NCBI GenBank assembly: GCA_018712725.1
Contig: DVGN01000051.1
Location: 1 to 51,877, forward strand
DNA from: Candidatus Scatosoma pullicola
Lineage (GTDB): Bacteria; Bacillota; Clostridia; Christensenellales; Borkfalkiaceae
DNA: 51,877 nt
Direction of reading: 5' to 3'
Shown here: piece after piece, positions 9,943-20,800 of the stretch
How the letters are laid out: each line of letters begins with the position of its first letter
Numbering within the stretch: position 1 is the first letter of the stretch
Notes under the pieces: model-generated
Database searches by the model: none
Seen by the model: only the letters and a program-made list of their open reading frames with translations
What the model was told of the DNA's origin: nothing
Position numbers and translations under genes: made by a program

Positions 9943-10851
9943 TCAGTCGCGCATCAGCTTACACATGACCGCCTTCTGCGCGTGCAGTCTGTTTTCCGCT
10001 TCGTCGAAGATCTCATCGGCGTGCGCTTCCAGCACCTCTTCGGTGATCTCTTCGCCGCGGTGAGCGGGCAGGCAGTGCAAAACCATGGCGTCCTTATTGG
10101 CGCAAGCCATGACGTCCGCGTTGATCTGATACCCGGCGAACGCCTGTTCCCGCTTTTGCTTTTCCCCTTCCTGACCCATCGACGCCCAGACGTCGGTGTA
10201 CAGCACGTCCGCGCCTTCCGCCGCTTTCTTCACGTCCGTCGTCATTTCGAAATCCGCGCCGAAGCCCTTCGCCCATTCGACGAGCGCCCCGTCCGGCTCG
10301 TACCCCTCCGGGCAGGCGATGGAAAACTTCATGCCCGTTTTCAGCGCGCCGACCATGAGGGAGTTCGCCATGTTGTTCCCGTCCCCGACAAAACACATTT
10401 TCAGCCCCTTGAAGCCGCCCTTGTATTCACGGATGGTCATGAGGTCGGCGAGGACCTGACAGGGATGGCAGTAATCGGTGAGCGCGTTGATGACGGGGAT
10501 GCTTCCGTACTTTGCGAAATCCTCCACTTCGCTCTGCGCGAAGGTGCGGATCATCAGTCCGTCCAGATAACGGGACAGAACGCGCGCCGTATCCTTGACC
10601 GGCTCCCCGCGGCCGAGCTGCAGATCGCGGTCGGAAAGAAAGAGCGCATAGCCCCCCAATTCGTACATGCCCACTTCGAAGGACACCCGCGTCCGCGTCG
10701 AAGACTTCTGAAAGATCATGCCCAGCTTCTTGCCCTTCAGATAATCTTTGTGAATGTTGTTCTTCCTCTCGTATTTGAGCTGATCCGCCAGATTGAGGAT
10801 GCCCAAAATCTCTTCTTTCGACAAATCGCCGAGCTTCAACAAATGTTTCAT
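9943..10851 (-). CDS. argF: Ornithine carbamoyltransferase
   Basis: FQKSSTRTRVSFEVG carbamoyl-phosphate motif; HCLPAHRGEEIT. Confidence 0.95.
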   Translation of the reverse strand: MKHLLKLGDLSKEEILGILNLADQLKYERKNNIHKDYLKGKKLGMIFQKSSTRTRVSFEVGMYELGGYALFLSDRDLQLGRGEPVKDTARVLSRYLDGLMIRTFAQSEVEDFAKYGSIPVINALTDYCHPCQVLADLMTIREYKGGFKGLKMCFVGDGNNMANSLMVGALKTGMKFSIACPEGYEPDGALVEWAKGFGADFEMTTDVKKAAEGADVLYTDVWASMGQEGEKQKREQAFAGYQINADVMACANKDAMVLHCLPAHRGEEITEEVLEAHADEIFDEAENRLHAQKAVMCKLMRD

Positions 10852-12020
10852 TCCGCCAATACCTCGCTCAATATATTCAGTCCTTCATCCATTTCCGCCT
10901 TGGTGATGTTCAGAGGGGGCAGCAGGCGGATGCGGTCGTGCGCCGTCAGCACCATCAGCCCCTTTTGCAGGCATCTTTCCGCCACCGCGCGCACCGAGAC
11001 GCCCGGATGCAGTTTCAGCCCGATCATCAGCCCTTTTCCCGTCACTTCTTCCACTCCGTTCATTTTGGAGAGGAAGGTTTTCAGATACTCGCCTTTGGCC
11101 TGCACTTCCAAAAACAATTCGTCCGTGAGCCGTCCGACGATGTTCGCCGCGCCCGCGCAGACGACGGGATTGCCGCCGAACGTGGAGCCGTGGTCGCCGA
11201 AAGAAAAGACGTCCTTCGTCTTCTGAAAGAGCATGCACGCCCCGATGGGAAGTCCGCCCCCCAATCCCTTCGCCGTCGTTGCTATGTCCGGCGTAATACC
11301 ATACCCCTGATAGGAATACATACGCCCCGTTCTGCCGTTTCCCGACTGCACTTCGTCGATGATGACAAGTATGTCACGCATATTGCAGTATTCTGTGATA
11401 CGTCTGACAAAGTTCTCGTCCAGAACGTGTACGCCGCTCTCTCCCTGGATGAGTTCCATCATGATGGCGCACGTCTTTTTGCCGATCTTTGCCGTCACGT
11501 CCTCAAACGTCGGCTTGGCGCAGACGAATCCTTCGGGGAAGGGTCCGAAATACTTGTGAAATTCCGGCTGTCCCGTGGCGGCGAGCGTCGCGAGCGTCCT
11601 GCCGTGAAATCCGTCCTCCAACACGACGATTTCGTATCTGTCCGCCCCGTATTTATCGAAGGAATACTTCCGCGCCGCTTTAATGGCGCATTCGTTGGCT
11701 TCTGCGCCCGAATTGCCGAAGAATACCCTTTCCGCGCCCGATTTTTCGCACAGGAGTTCGGCGAGCCGGGTCTGCGGTTCGGTATAATACAGATTGCAGG
11801 TGTGCTGCACCTTGCCGAGCTGGGCGACGACGGCGTCCTTCCACGCCCGGTCGTTGACCCCGAAGATGTTTACGCCGATGCCGCTCGTGAAATCGACATA
11901 GCGCTTTCCCGCCGTATCGACGAGCGTCGCGCCTTCGCCGCTTTCCAGCGCGACGGCAAAACGGTTGTATGTATGCGCGATATGCGCCGTATCCTTTTCT
12001 TTGATCTGTTCAAACTCCAT
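10848..12020 (-). CDS. argD: Acetylornithine aminotransferase (start revised to MEFEQIKEKDTAH)
   Basis: Class III aminotransferase motifs; GGAGAGG upstream of ATG at 12018-12020; ATGA-type overlap with argF. Confidence 0.93.
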   Translation of the reverse strand: MEFEQIKEKDTAHIAHTYNRFAVALESGEGATLVDTAGKRYVDFTSGIGVNIFGVNDRAWKDAVVAQLGKVQHTCNLYYTEPQTRLAELLCEKSGAERVFFGNSGAEANECAIKAARKYSFDKYGADRYEIVVLEDGFHGRTLATLAATGQPEFHKYFGPFPEGFVCAKPTFEDVTAKIGKKTCAIMMELIQGESGVHVLDENFVRRITEYCNMRDILVIIDEVQSGNGRTGRMYSYQGYGITPDIATTAKGLGGGLPIGACMLFQKTKDVFSFGDHGSTFGGNPVVCAGAANIVGRLTDELFLEVQAKGEYLKTFLSKMNGVEEVTGKGLMIGLKLHPGVSVRAVAERCLQKGLMVLTAHDRIRLLPPLNITKAEMDEGLNILSEVLAE

Positions 12021-12084
12021 TCTCTCTGCCTCTCCGCCCTGCTTTCGGCGGATTTTCAAAAAATAAGACTGATTTTTGCAAAAA

Positions 12085-12942
12085 TCAGTCCCCGTTGACA
12101 AACATCGTCCCCATTCCCTCGTCGGAGAGCAATTCCATCAAAATGGAATGGTTAACCCTGCCGTCGGTGATGAAAACTTTTTTCACGCCGCGGCGGATGG
12201 CTTCCTTACAGCACTCCACTTTCGGAATCATCCCGCCCGAAATAATACCCTGTTTGACGAGCGCGGGAATGTCGGACACATACACCCGCTTGATGAGCGA
12301 ATGTTCGTCGTTTTTGTCTTCCAGAAGTCCGCGGATGTCCGTCATGAGGATCATGCTCTCCGCGCCCAGCTCGCCGGCGATCACCGATGCCGCCGTGTCC
12401 GCGTTGATGTTGTAGATGTTCCCTTCTTTATCATATCCGACCGTGGAGATGACGGGGATATAGCCCGCATTCAGGCAATCTTCGACGATGGAGATGTTTA
12501 CATCGGTGATTCTGCCGACAAAACCGAGTTCTTCGCTCTCCTTTTCGCAGCCGAGCATATGTCCGTCGATGCCGCAAAGCCCGATCGCCTTGCCGCCGCA
12601 GGCTTCGATCTGATTGACGAGCGCCTTGTTTATCTTGCCCGCCAGCACCATCCGCACGACTTCCGCCGTCTCGGCATCGGTATAGCGCAGACCGCCCACA
12701 AAACGGCTTTGGATGCCCAGCCTTTTCAGCATTTCGGAGATCTCCGGCCCGCCGCCGTGTACCAGCACGACTTTGATGCCCACCAGCCGCAAAAGGACGA
12801 GATCGCGCATGACGGAAGTTTTCAGTTCTTCGTTGATCATCGCGTTGCCGCCGTATTTGATCACGAGAATTTTGTCGTTGTATTTCTGAATGTAAGGCAT
12901 CGCCTCTGCCAGAAACTCCGCCTGATCCTGTTTGGAAATCAT
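12085..12942 (-). CDS. argB: Acetylglutamate kinase
   Basis: ILVIKYGGNAM, VLVHGGGPEISEML. Confidence 0.95.
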   Translation of the reverse strand: MISKQDQAEFLAEAMPYIQKYNDKILVIKYGGNAMINEELKTSVMRDLVLLRLVGIKVVLVHGGGPEISEMLKRLGIQSRFVGGLRYTDAETAEVVRMVLAGKINKALVNQIEACGGKAIGLCGIDGHMLGCEKESEELGFVGRITDVNISIVEDCLNAGYIPVISTVGYDKEGNIYNINADTAASVIAGELGAESMILMTDIRGLLEDKNDEHSLIKRVYVSDIPALVKQGIISGGMIPKVECCKEAIRRGVKKVFITDGRVNHSILMELLSDEGMGTMFVNGD

Positions 12943-12965
12943 ACCGCCACCCGTTTATTTTTCCT

Positions 12966-12994
12966 ATTATACCACACCGCAAAAGCCTTGTCAA
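12966..12994 (-). promoter_or_regulatory. Consensus sigma-A promoter inside the arg operon, upstream of argB
   Basis: Minus strand TTGACA-N17-TATAAT, both hexamers perfect consensus. Confidence 0.85.
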
Positions 12995-13042
12995 GTTTTC
13001 CGGCGTCCCTATTTGCGCAAATCGGCAGGACTTTCAGCCCTT

Positions 13043-14263
13043 TCAGCTGCGATAATCGCCGTTGATGTGTACGTATTCGTAAGTGAGATCGCATCCCCAA
13101 GCCGTCGCGCCGTAATTGCCGTCGTGCAGCTCGATGCGGATCTCGATTTCCTTTTCGCTTAAAATCTTCTTCGCCGCCTCTTCGGAAAAGGGAATGCCCA
13201 TCCCGTCCTCGCACACTTCGATTTTTCCCGCCGCCGAACGGAAGGAGACGCCGATTTTGCCGACGTCCACTTTCGCGCCCGAATAGCCGATCGCGCAAAG
13301 CACCCGCCCCCAGTTGGCGTCCGCGCCGAAAATCGCCGCTTTCAGCAGATTGGAGCATACCACGGATTTGGCGACCGTGCGGGCGACCTGTTTGGACTTC
13401 GCGCCCACGACGTTGCATTCGATGAGCTTTGTCGCCCCCTCGCCGTCCGCCGCGATCTTCCGGCACATCTGCGAAGTCACCGCGTGCAGGGCGTGGCAGA
13501 ATTTTTTATAATCGGTGTCGGGACGGTCGATGACCGCGTTTCCGGCAAGACCGCTCGCCATGATGCAGAGGGTGTCGTTGGTGGAGGTGTCCCTGTCCAC
13601 GCTGACCATGTTGAGGGAATCCCTGACGTCGGCGGAAAGCGCTTTTTGCAGCATTTCGGGCGTGATGTTCACGTCCGTCGTGATGAACATCAGCATGGTC
13701 GCCATGTTGGGGCAGAGCATTCCCACCCCCTTGCAGATCGCGCCGATGCGGCAGCGGATGTCGCCGAGCGCGAATTCGTAGGAGAGTTCCTTGGCGACGG
13801 TGTCCGTCGTCATGATCGCCTCCGCGGCGGCACGGCTGTTTTCCGGAGCCTTTCCCAGCCCCGCCGCGAGTTCGGGCATCCCCGCCGCGATGGGTTCGAC
13901 CGAGAGTTTCTGTCCGATCACCCCCGTCGAAGCGATGACGACGTCGTTTACGGGGATTTTGCATTCCTTTTCGACGAGCGCGCACATCTTTTCCGCGATC
14001 TCCACGCCGTCGGCGTTGCAGGTGTTGGCGTTGCCGCTGTTGACGATCACCGCCCGCGCGTACCCGTCCGCCACGTGTTTTTGGGTGACGAGAATGGGCG
14101 CGCCCTTGACGAGATTGGTCGTATAGACGCACGCCGTCGCCGCCCGCTTGTCGCAGACGATGAGCGCCAGATCCTTCTTCTGTTTGTTCTTGCGGATGCC
14201 GCAATGGATTCCGTTTGCCGAAAATCCCGCGGGGGCGCACACGCCCCCTTCGATCGGCTTCAT
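13043..14263 (-). CDS. argJ: Bifunctional glutamate N-acetyltransferase/ornithine acetyltransferase (likely start MKPIEGGVCAPAGF)
   Basis: N-term GVCAPAGFSANGIHCGIRK, TNLVKGAP, autocleavage region MATMLMFITTDV. Confidence 0.93.
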   Translation of the reverse strand: MKPIEGGVCAPAGFSANGIHCGIRKNKQKKDLALIVCDKRAATACVYTTNLVKGAPILVTQKHVADGYARAVIVNSGNANTCNADGVEIAEKMCALVEKECKIPVNDVVIASTGVIGQKLSVEPIAAGMPELAAGLGKAPENSRAAAEAIMTTDTVAKELSYEFALGDIRCRIGAICKGVGMLCPNMATMLMFITTDVNITPEMLQKALSADVRDSLNMVSVDRDTSTNDTLCIMASGLAGNAVIDRPDTDYKKFCHALHAVTSQMCRKIAADGEGATKLIECNVVGAKSKQVARTVAKSVVCSNLLKAAIFGADANWGRVLCAIGYSGAKVDVGKIGVSFRSAAGKIEVCEDGMGIPFSEEAAKKILSEKEIEIRIELHDGNYGATAWGCDLTYEYVHINGDYRS

Positions 14264-14389
14264 CTGCCGATCCACGCCGTTCTTTCTCGTAACCATGTCT
14301 TTATCCTCTGTCCGTTTTACTTCTTTTTTGACGTTCCGCAATTTGCCCGATTGCCGTCTCTCTCCTTCGGCGCCCGTGCGCGCCTGCGG

Positions 14390-15322
14390 TCAGACGCCCC
14401 GCAAAAAGGCGGTCTCTTCCAGACCGAGCGCGACGTTCATGTTCTGCACCGCCGCGCCGGACGCGCCCTTGCCGAGATTGTCGAACCGGGCGCAGGCGAG
14501 CAGCTGCCCCTCCTTTCCGCCCACGAAAATCTCCATCCGGTCGCTGCCTGCGAGATTGTTGCTCCCCAGATAGGCGTGCGTCCCGCCGTCCACCGAAATG
14601 AGTTTCGCGTCCCGATAAAAATCCCGGTAAAAATCCCGCAGTCCGTCGGGCGCGAGTTTCGTCTTCATCAGATCGGAAAAGAGCGGCACAAAAACGCACA
14701 TCCCGGCGTAATAATCGGCGACGATCGGCTGAAAAACCGGCTCGCGGGAAAGCCCGCACACCCCGGTCATCTCGGGGAGATGCTTATGCGAAAGGGTCAG
14801 CGCGTACTGCCGCGGCGAGTCCAACTCCGCCTCCCGCTCCGACGCCCGATATTCGGCGATCATCTTCTTTCCCCCGCCGCTGTATCCGGTCACGGAATGG
14901 GCGACGAAAGGATAATCCGCCCCGACGATCCCCGCCGCAACGAGCGGGTACACGAGCGCGATAAATCCGCTTGCGTGGCAGCCGGGATTGGCAATCCGCT
15001 TCCCCTCCGCAATCGCCCTTCTGAAATCGGGAGAGAGTTCGGGAAAGCCGTACGCCCATCCGGGCGCCGTCCTGTGCGCCGTGGAGGCGTCGATGATGCG
15101 GGTTTCGGGATTCTCCGCCAGGGCAACAGCCTCTTTTGCCGCCGCGTCCGGAAGACACAGAAAGACGACGTCCGCTTTGTCGATCATCGCCTTTCTCGCC
15201 TCCGTATCCTTGCGGGATTCTTCGGGAAGGACGAGCAGTTTGACATCTTTGCGAGACATAAGTCTGTCGTAGATCTGCAATCCCGTCGTCCCTTCCCGTC
15301 CGTCTATAAATACGTTATACAT
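14390..15322 (-). CDS. argC: N-acetyl-gamma-glutamyl-phosphate reductase
   Basis: MYNVFIDGREGTTGLQIYDRL; ANPGCHASGF active-site Cys. Confidence 0.92.
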   Translation of the reverse strand: MYNVFIDGREGTTGLQIYDRLMSRKDVKLLVLPEESRKDTEARKAMIDKADVVFLCLPDAAAKEAVALAENPETRIIDASTAHRTAPGWAYGFPELSPDFRRAIAEGKRIANPGCHASGFIALVYPLVAAGIVGADYPFVAHSVTGYSGGGKKMIAEYRASEREAELDSPRQYALTLSHKHLPEMTGVCGLSREPVFQPIVADYYAGMCVFVPLFSDLMKTKLAPDGLRDFYRDFYRDAKLISVDGGTHAYLGSNNLAGSDRMEIFVGGKEGQLLACARFDNLGKGASGAAVQNMNVALGLEETAFLRGV

Positions 15323-15352
15323 AATACCTGTGTTCTGCCGGAAACAAACGGC

Positions 15353-16582
15353 TTATTTGAGCTTTTTCCCGTCGAGGAGCGCCTTGACCTTGATGGGCAG
15401 TCCGAACAAATTGATGAATCCCTCCGCGTCGTTCTGGTGATAGGCGCCGCCGTCGTCGTCGAACGTGGCGATGTCCTCGCTGTACAGGGAGTAAGGAGAG
15501 GTAATCCCCGCGTTCATGACGTTGCCCTTATAGATTTTGAGTTTAACGTCTCCCGTGACCGTCTCCTGCGTCTTGTCGACGAAAGCGGTGAGCGCTTCGC
15601 GCAGGGGCGTGAACCACTGCCCGTCGTACACCATTTCGCCGAATTTGATAGCGACGTGCTGTTTGAAGTGCATGGTCGCCTTGTCCAGGCAGATGGATTC
15701 GAGAAGCTCGTGCGCGGTGTAGAGAATGGTGCCGCCCGGCGTCTCATATACCCCGCGGGACTTCATGCCCACAAGGCGGTTTTCCACCATGTCGCAGAGC
15801 CCGACGCCGTTGGCGCCGCCGATCTGATTCAGCTTTTCGACGATGGAAACGCCGTCCATCTTCACCCCGTCGATCGCGGTGGGAATGCCCTTTTCGAAAT
15901 GAATGGTAAGATAGGTCGGCTTGTCCGGCGCCTTCCAGGGGGAAACGCCGAGTTCGCAGATCTTATCGTAATCCGGCTCGTTGGCGGGATCTTCGAGATC
16001 CAGTCCCTCGTGGGAGAGGTGCCACAGGTTCTTGTCCTTGGAATAGTTGGTCTCCCGCGTGATTTTCAGAGGGATGTTGTGCGCTTCCGCGTACTCGATT
16101 TCCTCTTCGCGGCTCTTGATGTTCCAAACGCGCCAGGGAGCGATGATCTTCATTTCGGGCGCAAACGCCTTGATCGCCAGCTCGAAACGCACCTGATCGT
16201 TCCCCTTGCCCGTACAGCCGTGGCAGATGGCGTCCGCCCCTTCCTTTTTCGCAATTTCGACCAGCCTCTTGGCGATGACGGGACGGGCAAACGAAGTCCC
16301 GAGCAGATATTTGTCCTCATATTTCGCGCCCGCCTGCACGGTGGGGAAAATATAATCTTCGACGAATTCCTTTTTGAGATCCTCTATGTAGAGCTTGGAC
16401 GCCCCCGTCTTGATCGCCTTTTCTTCCAGTCCTTCCAATTCGGACTCCTGCCCGACGTCGGCGGAAACGGCGATGACTTCGGGATTGCCGTAATTCTCTT
16501 TCAGCCAGGGAATGATGATGGACGTGTCCAGCCCGCCCGAGTAAGCCAATACGATTTTCTTGAACTGTTCTTTCTGTGCCAT
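15353..16582 (-). CDS. argG: Argininosuccinate synthase
   Basis: [33 protein letters not shown]. Confidence 0.96.
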   Translation of the reverse strand: MAQKEQFKKIVLAYSGGLDTSIIIPWLKENYGNPEVIAVSADVGQESELEGLEEKAIKTGASKLYIEDLKKEFVEDYIFPTVQAGAKYEDKYLLGTSFARPVIAKRLVEIAKKEGADAICHGCTGKGNDQVRFELAIKAFAPEMKIIAPWRVWNIKSREEEIEYAEAHNIPLKITRETNYSKDKNLWHLSHEGLDLEDPANEPDYDKICELGVSPWKAPDKPTYLTIHFEKGIPTAIDGVKMDGVSIVEKLNQIGGANGVGLCDMVENRLVGMKSRGVYETPGGTILYTAHELLESICLDKATMHFKQHVAIKFGEMVYDGQWFTPLREALTAFVDKTQETVTGDVKLKIYKGNVMNAGITSPYSLYSEDIATFDDDGGAYHQNDAEGFINLFGLPIKVKALLDGKKLK

Positions 16583-16690
16583 ATTCGTTTTTCTCCGGAT
16601 AATTTTTTTGTCGTGTTTTTGCCGCGCCTTTACGGCGCCTTTGTCGGATCGCCCTCCGTTTCCGGACTCGCCCTCCGAATATCGGGCTTT

Positions 16691-16719
16691 ATTATACTAC
16701 GCAAAAATGCCTCCGTCAA
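16691..16719 (-). promoter_or_regulatory. Sigma-A promoter for the arg operon
   Basis: Minus strand TTGACG-N17-TATAAT, about 100 nt upstream of argG start. Confidence 0.8.
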
Positions 16720-16830
16720 GCAAAAACGCACCCCTTTTATGACTTTTTATAAATTTTTTGCAGATTTTAACGCCTATTTATACATTTTTCAATGTTTAAT
16801 CTGCATAAAATTATAAAACAGCAAAATGCG

Positions 16831-17574
16831 TCACTCTCCGAAGCGGATTTCCGCCTGCACGGCGACCTCCCCGCCGTTGAATCCTTCGATCTGAAAATCC
16901 CCTTCCTCCGTCTGCCTGCGCGAGAAGCGGAGGGAATCCCCTTCGCGGCACTGGCGGATATAGCCCAAAGAAAATTCCTCCAGTTTTCGGGAGGAAAGCT
17001 CGCCGACGGAAAAGCAGTTGAAGCAATAGTCCGCGTACCGGGTATTGTTGACGTGCATATTGTGGTCGTATTCCGAATTGGCAATCGTTATGGAGAAACG
17101 CTCTTCCCCGTCCTCTGCGGGATAGAGCGGAAATTTCCAGCGGTTGACGTCGAGCGCGCGCGCGGAATTGTAAGAAGAGTAATCCTGATCGGAAAGCGTC
17201 TTTGCCTGCAGCAACTTTCCCGTATTCAGATCGACGAGACACCAACGGGAAGTGGCATTGACAAAGACTTCGCCCGACGGGGACAAAATCTGATATTCCC
17301 TGCCGAACACGAAATAAGACGGCGGCGTCGGCCAGGTTTTGACGAGTACGCGCGCCCCCAGCGGGACGGGTTTATAGATACGGCTGCGGACGTTGGTCAG
17401 CATGAAGGTATAGCCCTTCGGTTTGAGCATTTCATAGCCGAAGCCGAGTTCGTCCGCACTGGAACAAGCCACCTCTTCGAAATAAGCCAGCATGGCGGAG
17501 GGTTTGAGTTCGTCTTTGAAATCGGCATCGCAATAGCGCACGTCGAATTCCCGGATATGTTCGTAAACGTTCAT
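16831..17574 (-). CDS. Acyl-ACP thioesterase (FatA/FatB-like, double hotdog), start at MNVYEHIREFDVRY
   Basis: Typical N-term; second half SEYDHNMHVNNTRYADYCFN (N/H catalytic region). Confidence 0.85.
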   Translation of the reverse strand: MNVYEHIREFDVRYCDADFKDELKPSAMLAYFEEVACSSADELGFGYEMLKPKGYTFMLTNVRSRIYKPVPLGARVLVKTWPTPPSYFVFGREYQILSPSGEVFVNATSRWCLVDLNTGKLLQAKTLSDQDYSSYNSARALDVNRWKFPLYPAEDGEERFSITIANSEYDHNMHVNNTRYADYCFNCFSVGELSSRKLEEFSLGYIRQCREGDSLRFSRRQTEEGDFQIEGFNGGEVAVQAEIRFGE

Positions 17575-17763
17575 GATTTTATTATATACCCTTCGGAAAA
17601 AATTGTCAATGATTCGCACGGTCGTATCCTTTCCGTCCGGAAAATATCTTTGCACTTTTTCCCTTTTTCTCTCCCTTTCCGAATTTTATGTCTCTCGCGG
17701 TACTTTCTTTGATAAAATTCTGCAAAAAACCCGAAAAAACGGGGATTTTTCCGTCGATTTCCG

Positions 17764-17792
17764 TTGACTTATATACATATTTATTGTATAAT
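17764..17792 (+). promoter_or_regulatory. Sigma-A promoter for the PadR-coiled-coil gene
   Basis: TTGACT-N17-TATAAT; 7-bp inverted repeats TACATAT/ATATGTA (17774-17802) and CAGACAT/ATGTCTG (17823-17844) around and downstream. Confidence 0.8.
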
Positions 17793-17891
17793 ACTATATG
17801 TAAAATAACGGCGGTATTCCAACAGACATTTCATATTATGTCTGACACAAATCAATGCCCGCCGAAAAATACGAAAGAGGAGGAAAGAACG

Positions 17892-20800
17892 GTGCAGGAC
17901 GAGCAAGAGAAAGTCGATAAACTCGAAGATTTCTCCCTGACGGGCGGAGCGGAAGAACAGGGCATCACCACCATCAGTTCCGATCTCATCCGCGGGCACA
18001 TCAACACGATCATCCTGAGAAGCCTGTACGACGGCGACAAGTACGGCTACGACATCATCAACGAGATCGAAAAGAAGAGCGGCGGGCTGTACACGCTGAA
18101 ACAGCCCACCCTTTACAGCGCGCTCAAACGCCTCGAATCCCTCAAATACGTCGAATCGTATTACGGGGACTTTTCCAACGGCGGCAGGCGCAAATATTTC
18201 CGGCTTACGGAAAAAGGAAAACAGCTTGCCGAACACGATCTCGCCGAATGGGAATATTCGCGCACGGTCATCGACAGCCTCATTTCGGACGGAAACGCCC
18301 ATTACGACTTTTCCTTCATCACGGAAAAGCAGAAGGAGCTGCTCGACATCAAAAAAGCGCTCGCGGCGCGGGAATCGGCGCTCGAAGAAGAGAGAAACGC
18401 CCTCAACAACCTCCGCAACGAATTGCAGCGGGAGCGCTCCCTCCTCTCCGTGCAAAGCTCCTCTTTAAGCACGCAGAAATCCGACTTCAACGAACTCAAA
18501 GAAAAGATCCGCACGCAAAAGGAAGAGCTGGAAGAAAAGGAACGCACGCTCGCCGAAAAGCAGGCGGAAATCGACGCCAAGGAAGCCGAGCTGGACGAAA
18601 AACAACGGGAAATCGCGGCGGCGAAAGAAGAGCTCGAACGCCAGAGGGAAGAGATCGATTCCCTGAAAGAAAAAATCGATTCGCAGCGGGTGCAGATCGA
18701 CGAGAAGATCACCGAACTGGACGAAGTCCGGGCGGAGACCTCCTCCCGCAACGAAGAACTTCTGGAAAAGCAGGAAGCCCTCTCTTCGATGCAGGCGGAA
18801 CTCGACGAAAAACAGGCGAGTCTGGATTCCCTGCAAACCGAATTGGACGAGAAGAGGCAGGAACTCGACGAAGCGCGCGCGGCGCTCGCCGAACGGGAGA
18901 CCGCCCTCTCCGACGCGCTCAACGACTCCGAGCAGATGCAGTCGGGGCTCGCCGAACGGGAAGCCGCCCTGAAAGAGGCGGAAGAGGCGCTGGAAGAAAA
19001 GAAGCGCGCCGCCGAAGAGGCGGAGGAAAAGCTCGCCGCGGCGGAAAAGGACGCCGACGAGCGCAGAGCCGCATTGGAAGAACAGCGCGCGGAATTGGAA
19101 GAAAAGACGCGCACCCTCGACGCCCTCCGGGAAGAACTCGACAAAAAGACGGAGGAAAATTACTCCCTCCTCTCGCAGATCCAATCGGAGAGATCGGAAC
19201 TCGCGGAGGAAAAAGCCCGGATCGCCTTGGAGCGCTCCGATCTCGAATCGCAGCGGGAAGAGAACGAAGAACTCGCGGCGGTGCGCGCCGAACTCGAAGA
19301 GAAAAATGCGCAGATCGAAGAGAAAAACGCCGAACTCGAAGAGAAAAAATCGGACATCGAAACGCTGAGAGGCGCCCTCTCCTCCCACGAAAACGCCCTG
19401 ACCCTCTTGAAGAGCGATCTCGAAAACAAGACCGCCGAACACTATAACCGCTCGGTGGAACTGCGCGCCCAGCAGGCGCAGATCGAAGAACAGCGGGCGA
19501 AGCTGGAGACGGAGAAGCGGGAAGCGGAAGCGCGGGCTTCGGAGCTGGAAGCGCTCAAAGCGCAGCTTTCGGAAAAGGAAGAAGAACTTGCCGAACGGGA
19601 AAAGGCGATCGCCGACCTCAACGAATCGGTGCGCTCTTCGGACGAAAACATGCAGACTGCCCTGTCCGATCTCGAAGCGCGGGAACAGGCTCTGAAAGAA
19701 CGGGAAGAGACGCTCGAAGCGGAAAAGGCGGAATACGAGCGGCTGCGCGGCGAATGGGAACGGGAGCGCAGCGCCTATGACGAAAGCAAAGCCGCCGCAG
19801 ACGAAGAGAGACAAGCCCTCCTTTCCGACCGCGCGGCGCTGGAAGAGAGAGAACGCGCCCTCCGCGATCGGGAAGAGTATCTGGAGACGGAAAAACGCTC
19901 CGTCGAAGAATCGCAGAGAGATCTCGACGAGAAGCGGAAAGATCTCGAAAGGAGAAATTACGAACTGACCGAACGGGAATACACCCTGCAGGAGAGCCAG
20001 AAGACAGTGGAAAGCCAGCGGACGCAGGCGGACACCTCCGCCGCCGACATCCGGCGCATGCAGGAAGAACTCGACGCGCGGCAGAACGATCTCGCGCGCG
20101 GAAAGGAACAGCTTCAGAACGAACTCGTCAGCCTCCGGCAGCAGCAGAAAGATCTCGCCTCCCGGCAAACCATCTACAATCAGCAGCAGCTGGAATTCAT
20201 GACGCAGAAAAACACCCTTTCGGCGCAGCAGTTCGACTTTGCGGACAGGCTCTCCGCGTACAACGCGCAGGTCAAGCAGTTCAACGACGGTCTCGCGCGG
20301 TTCAACGAAGAACAGAACGCCTTCCGCGGCGAAAGGCAGAAGCTCGACGCGGACAAACAGGCGTTCGAAGAAGAGCGGACCAAACTGGAAGCGGACAAAG
20401 CGGAATTCGAAAAGCAAAAGACGGAATTTGAAAAACAGCAGATCGAAACGGAAAAGAAAAAGCTGGAAACGGCAGCCGAGTATCAGGAAAAGAACGCGGA
20501 CATCGACAGACAACTGAACGCGCTCAAAGAAAAGCAGCTCGATCTCGAAAGCCGGGAAAACGCCCTGAACGCGGCGCGGCGCGAATTCAATTCCCGCCGT
20601 TACGCAGAAGAATACGCAGCGGGCAATCCCCCCGTGCAGCCCTATCCCGGGTACGGAGTTCCCTATCCCGCCCCCGCCGGATACCGGGAGGAGGATTACA
20701 GGCGTCCCCTTCCCCAGAATCCGCCGGCGGCACAGTCCTCTTCCGGACAGATCGATCTCGACGACCTGCGCAAGCGGGCGCAGTCGGACGGCATCCGGCT

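Noticed and set aside
13484-16816. 1110-aa ORF on + strand antisense to argJ/argC/argG
   Set aside because: Low-complexity, Arg/His/Asp-rich translation opposite three well-supported genes; long antisense frames are expected from GC-rich third codon positions.
20620-20720. Pro/Tyr-rich linker of the PadR-coiled-coil protein considered as a sign of a gene fusion error
   Set aside because: Reading frame stays open with consistent composition and leads into good TM helices and a proper terminator; looks like one real gene.
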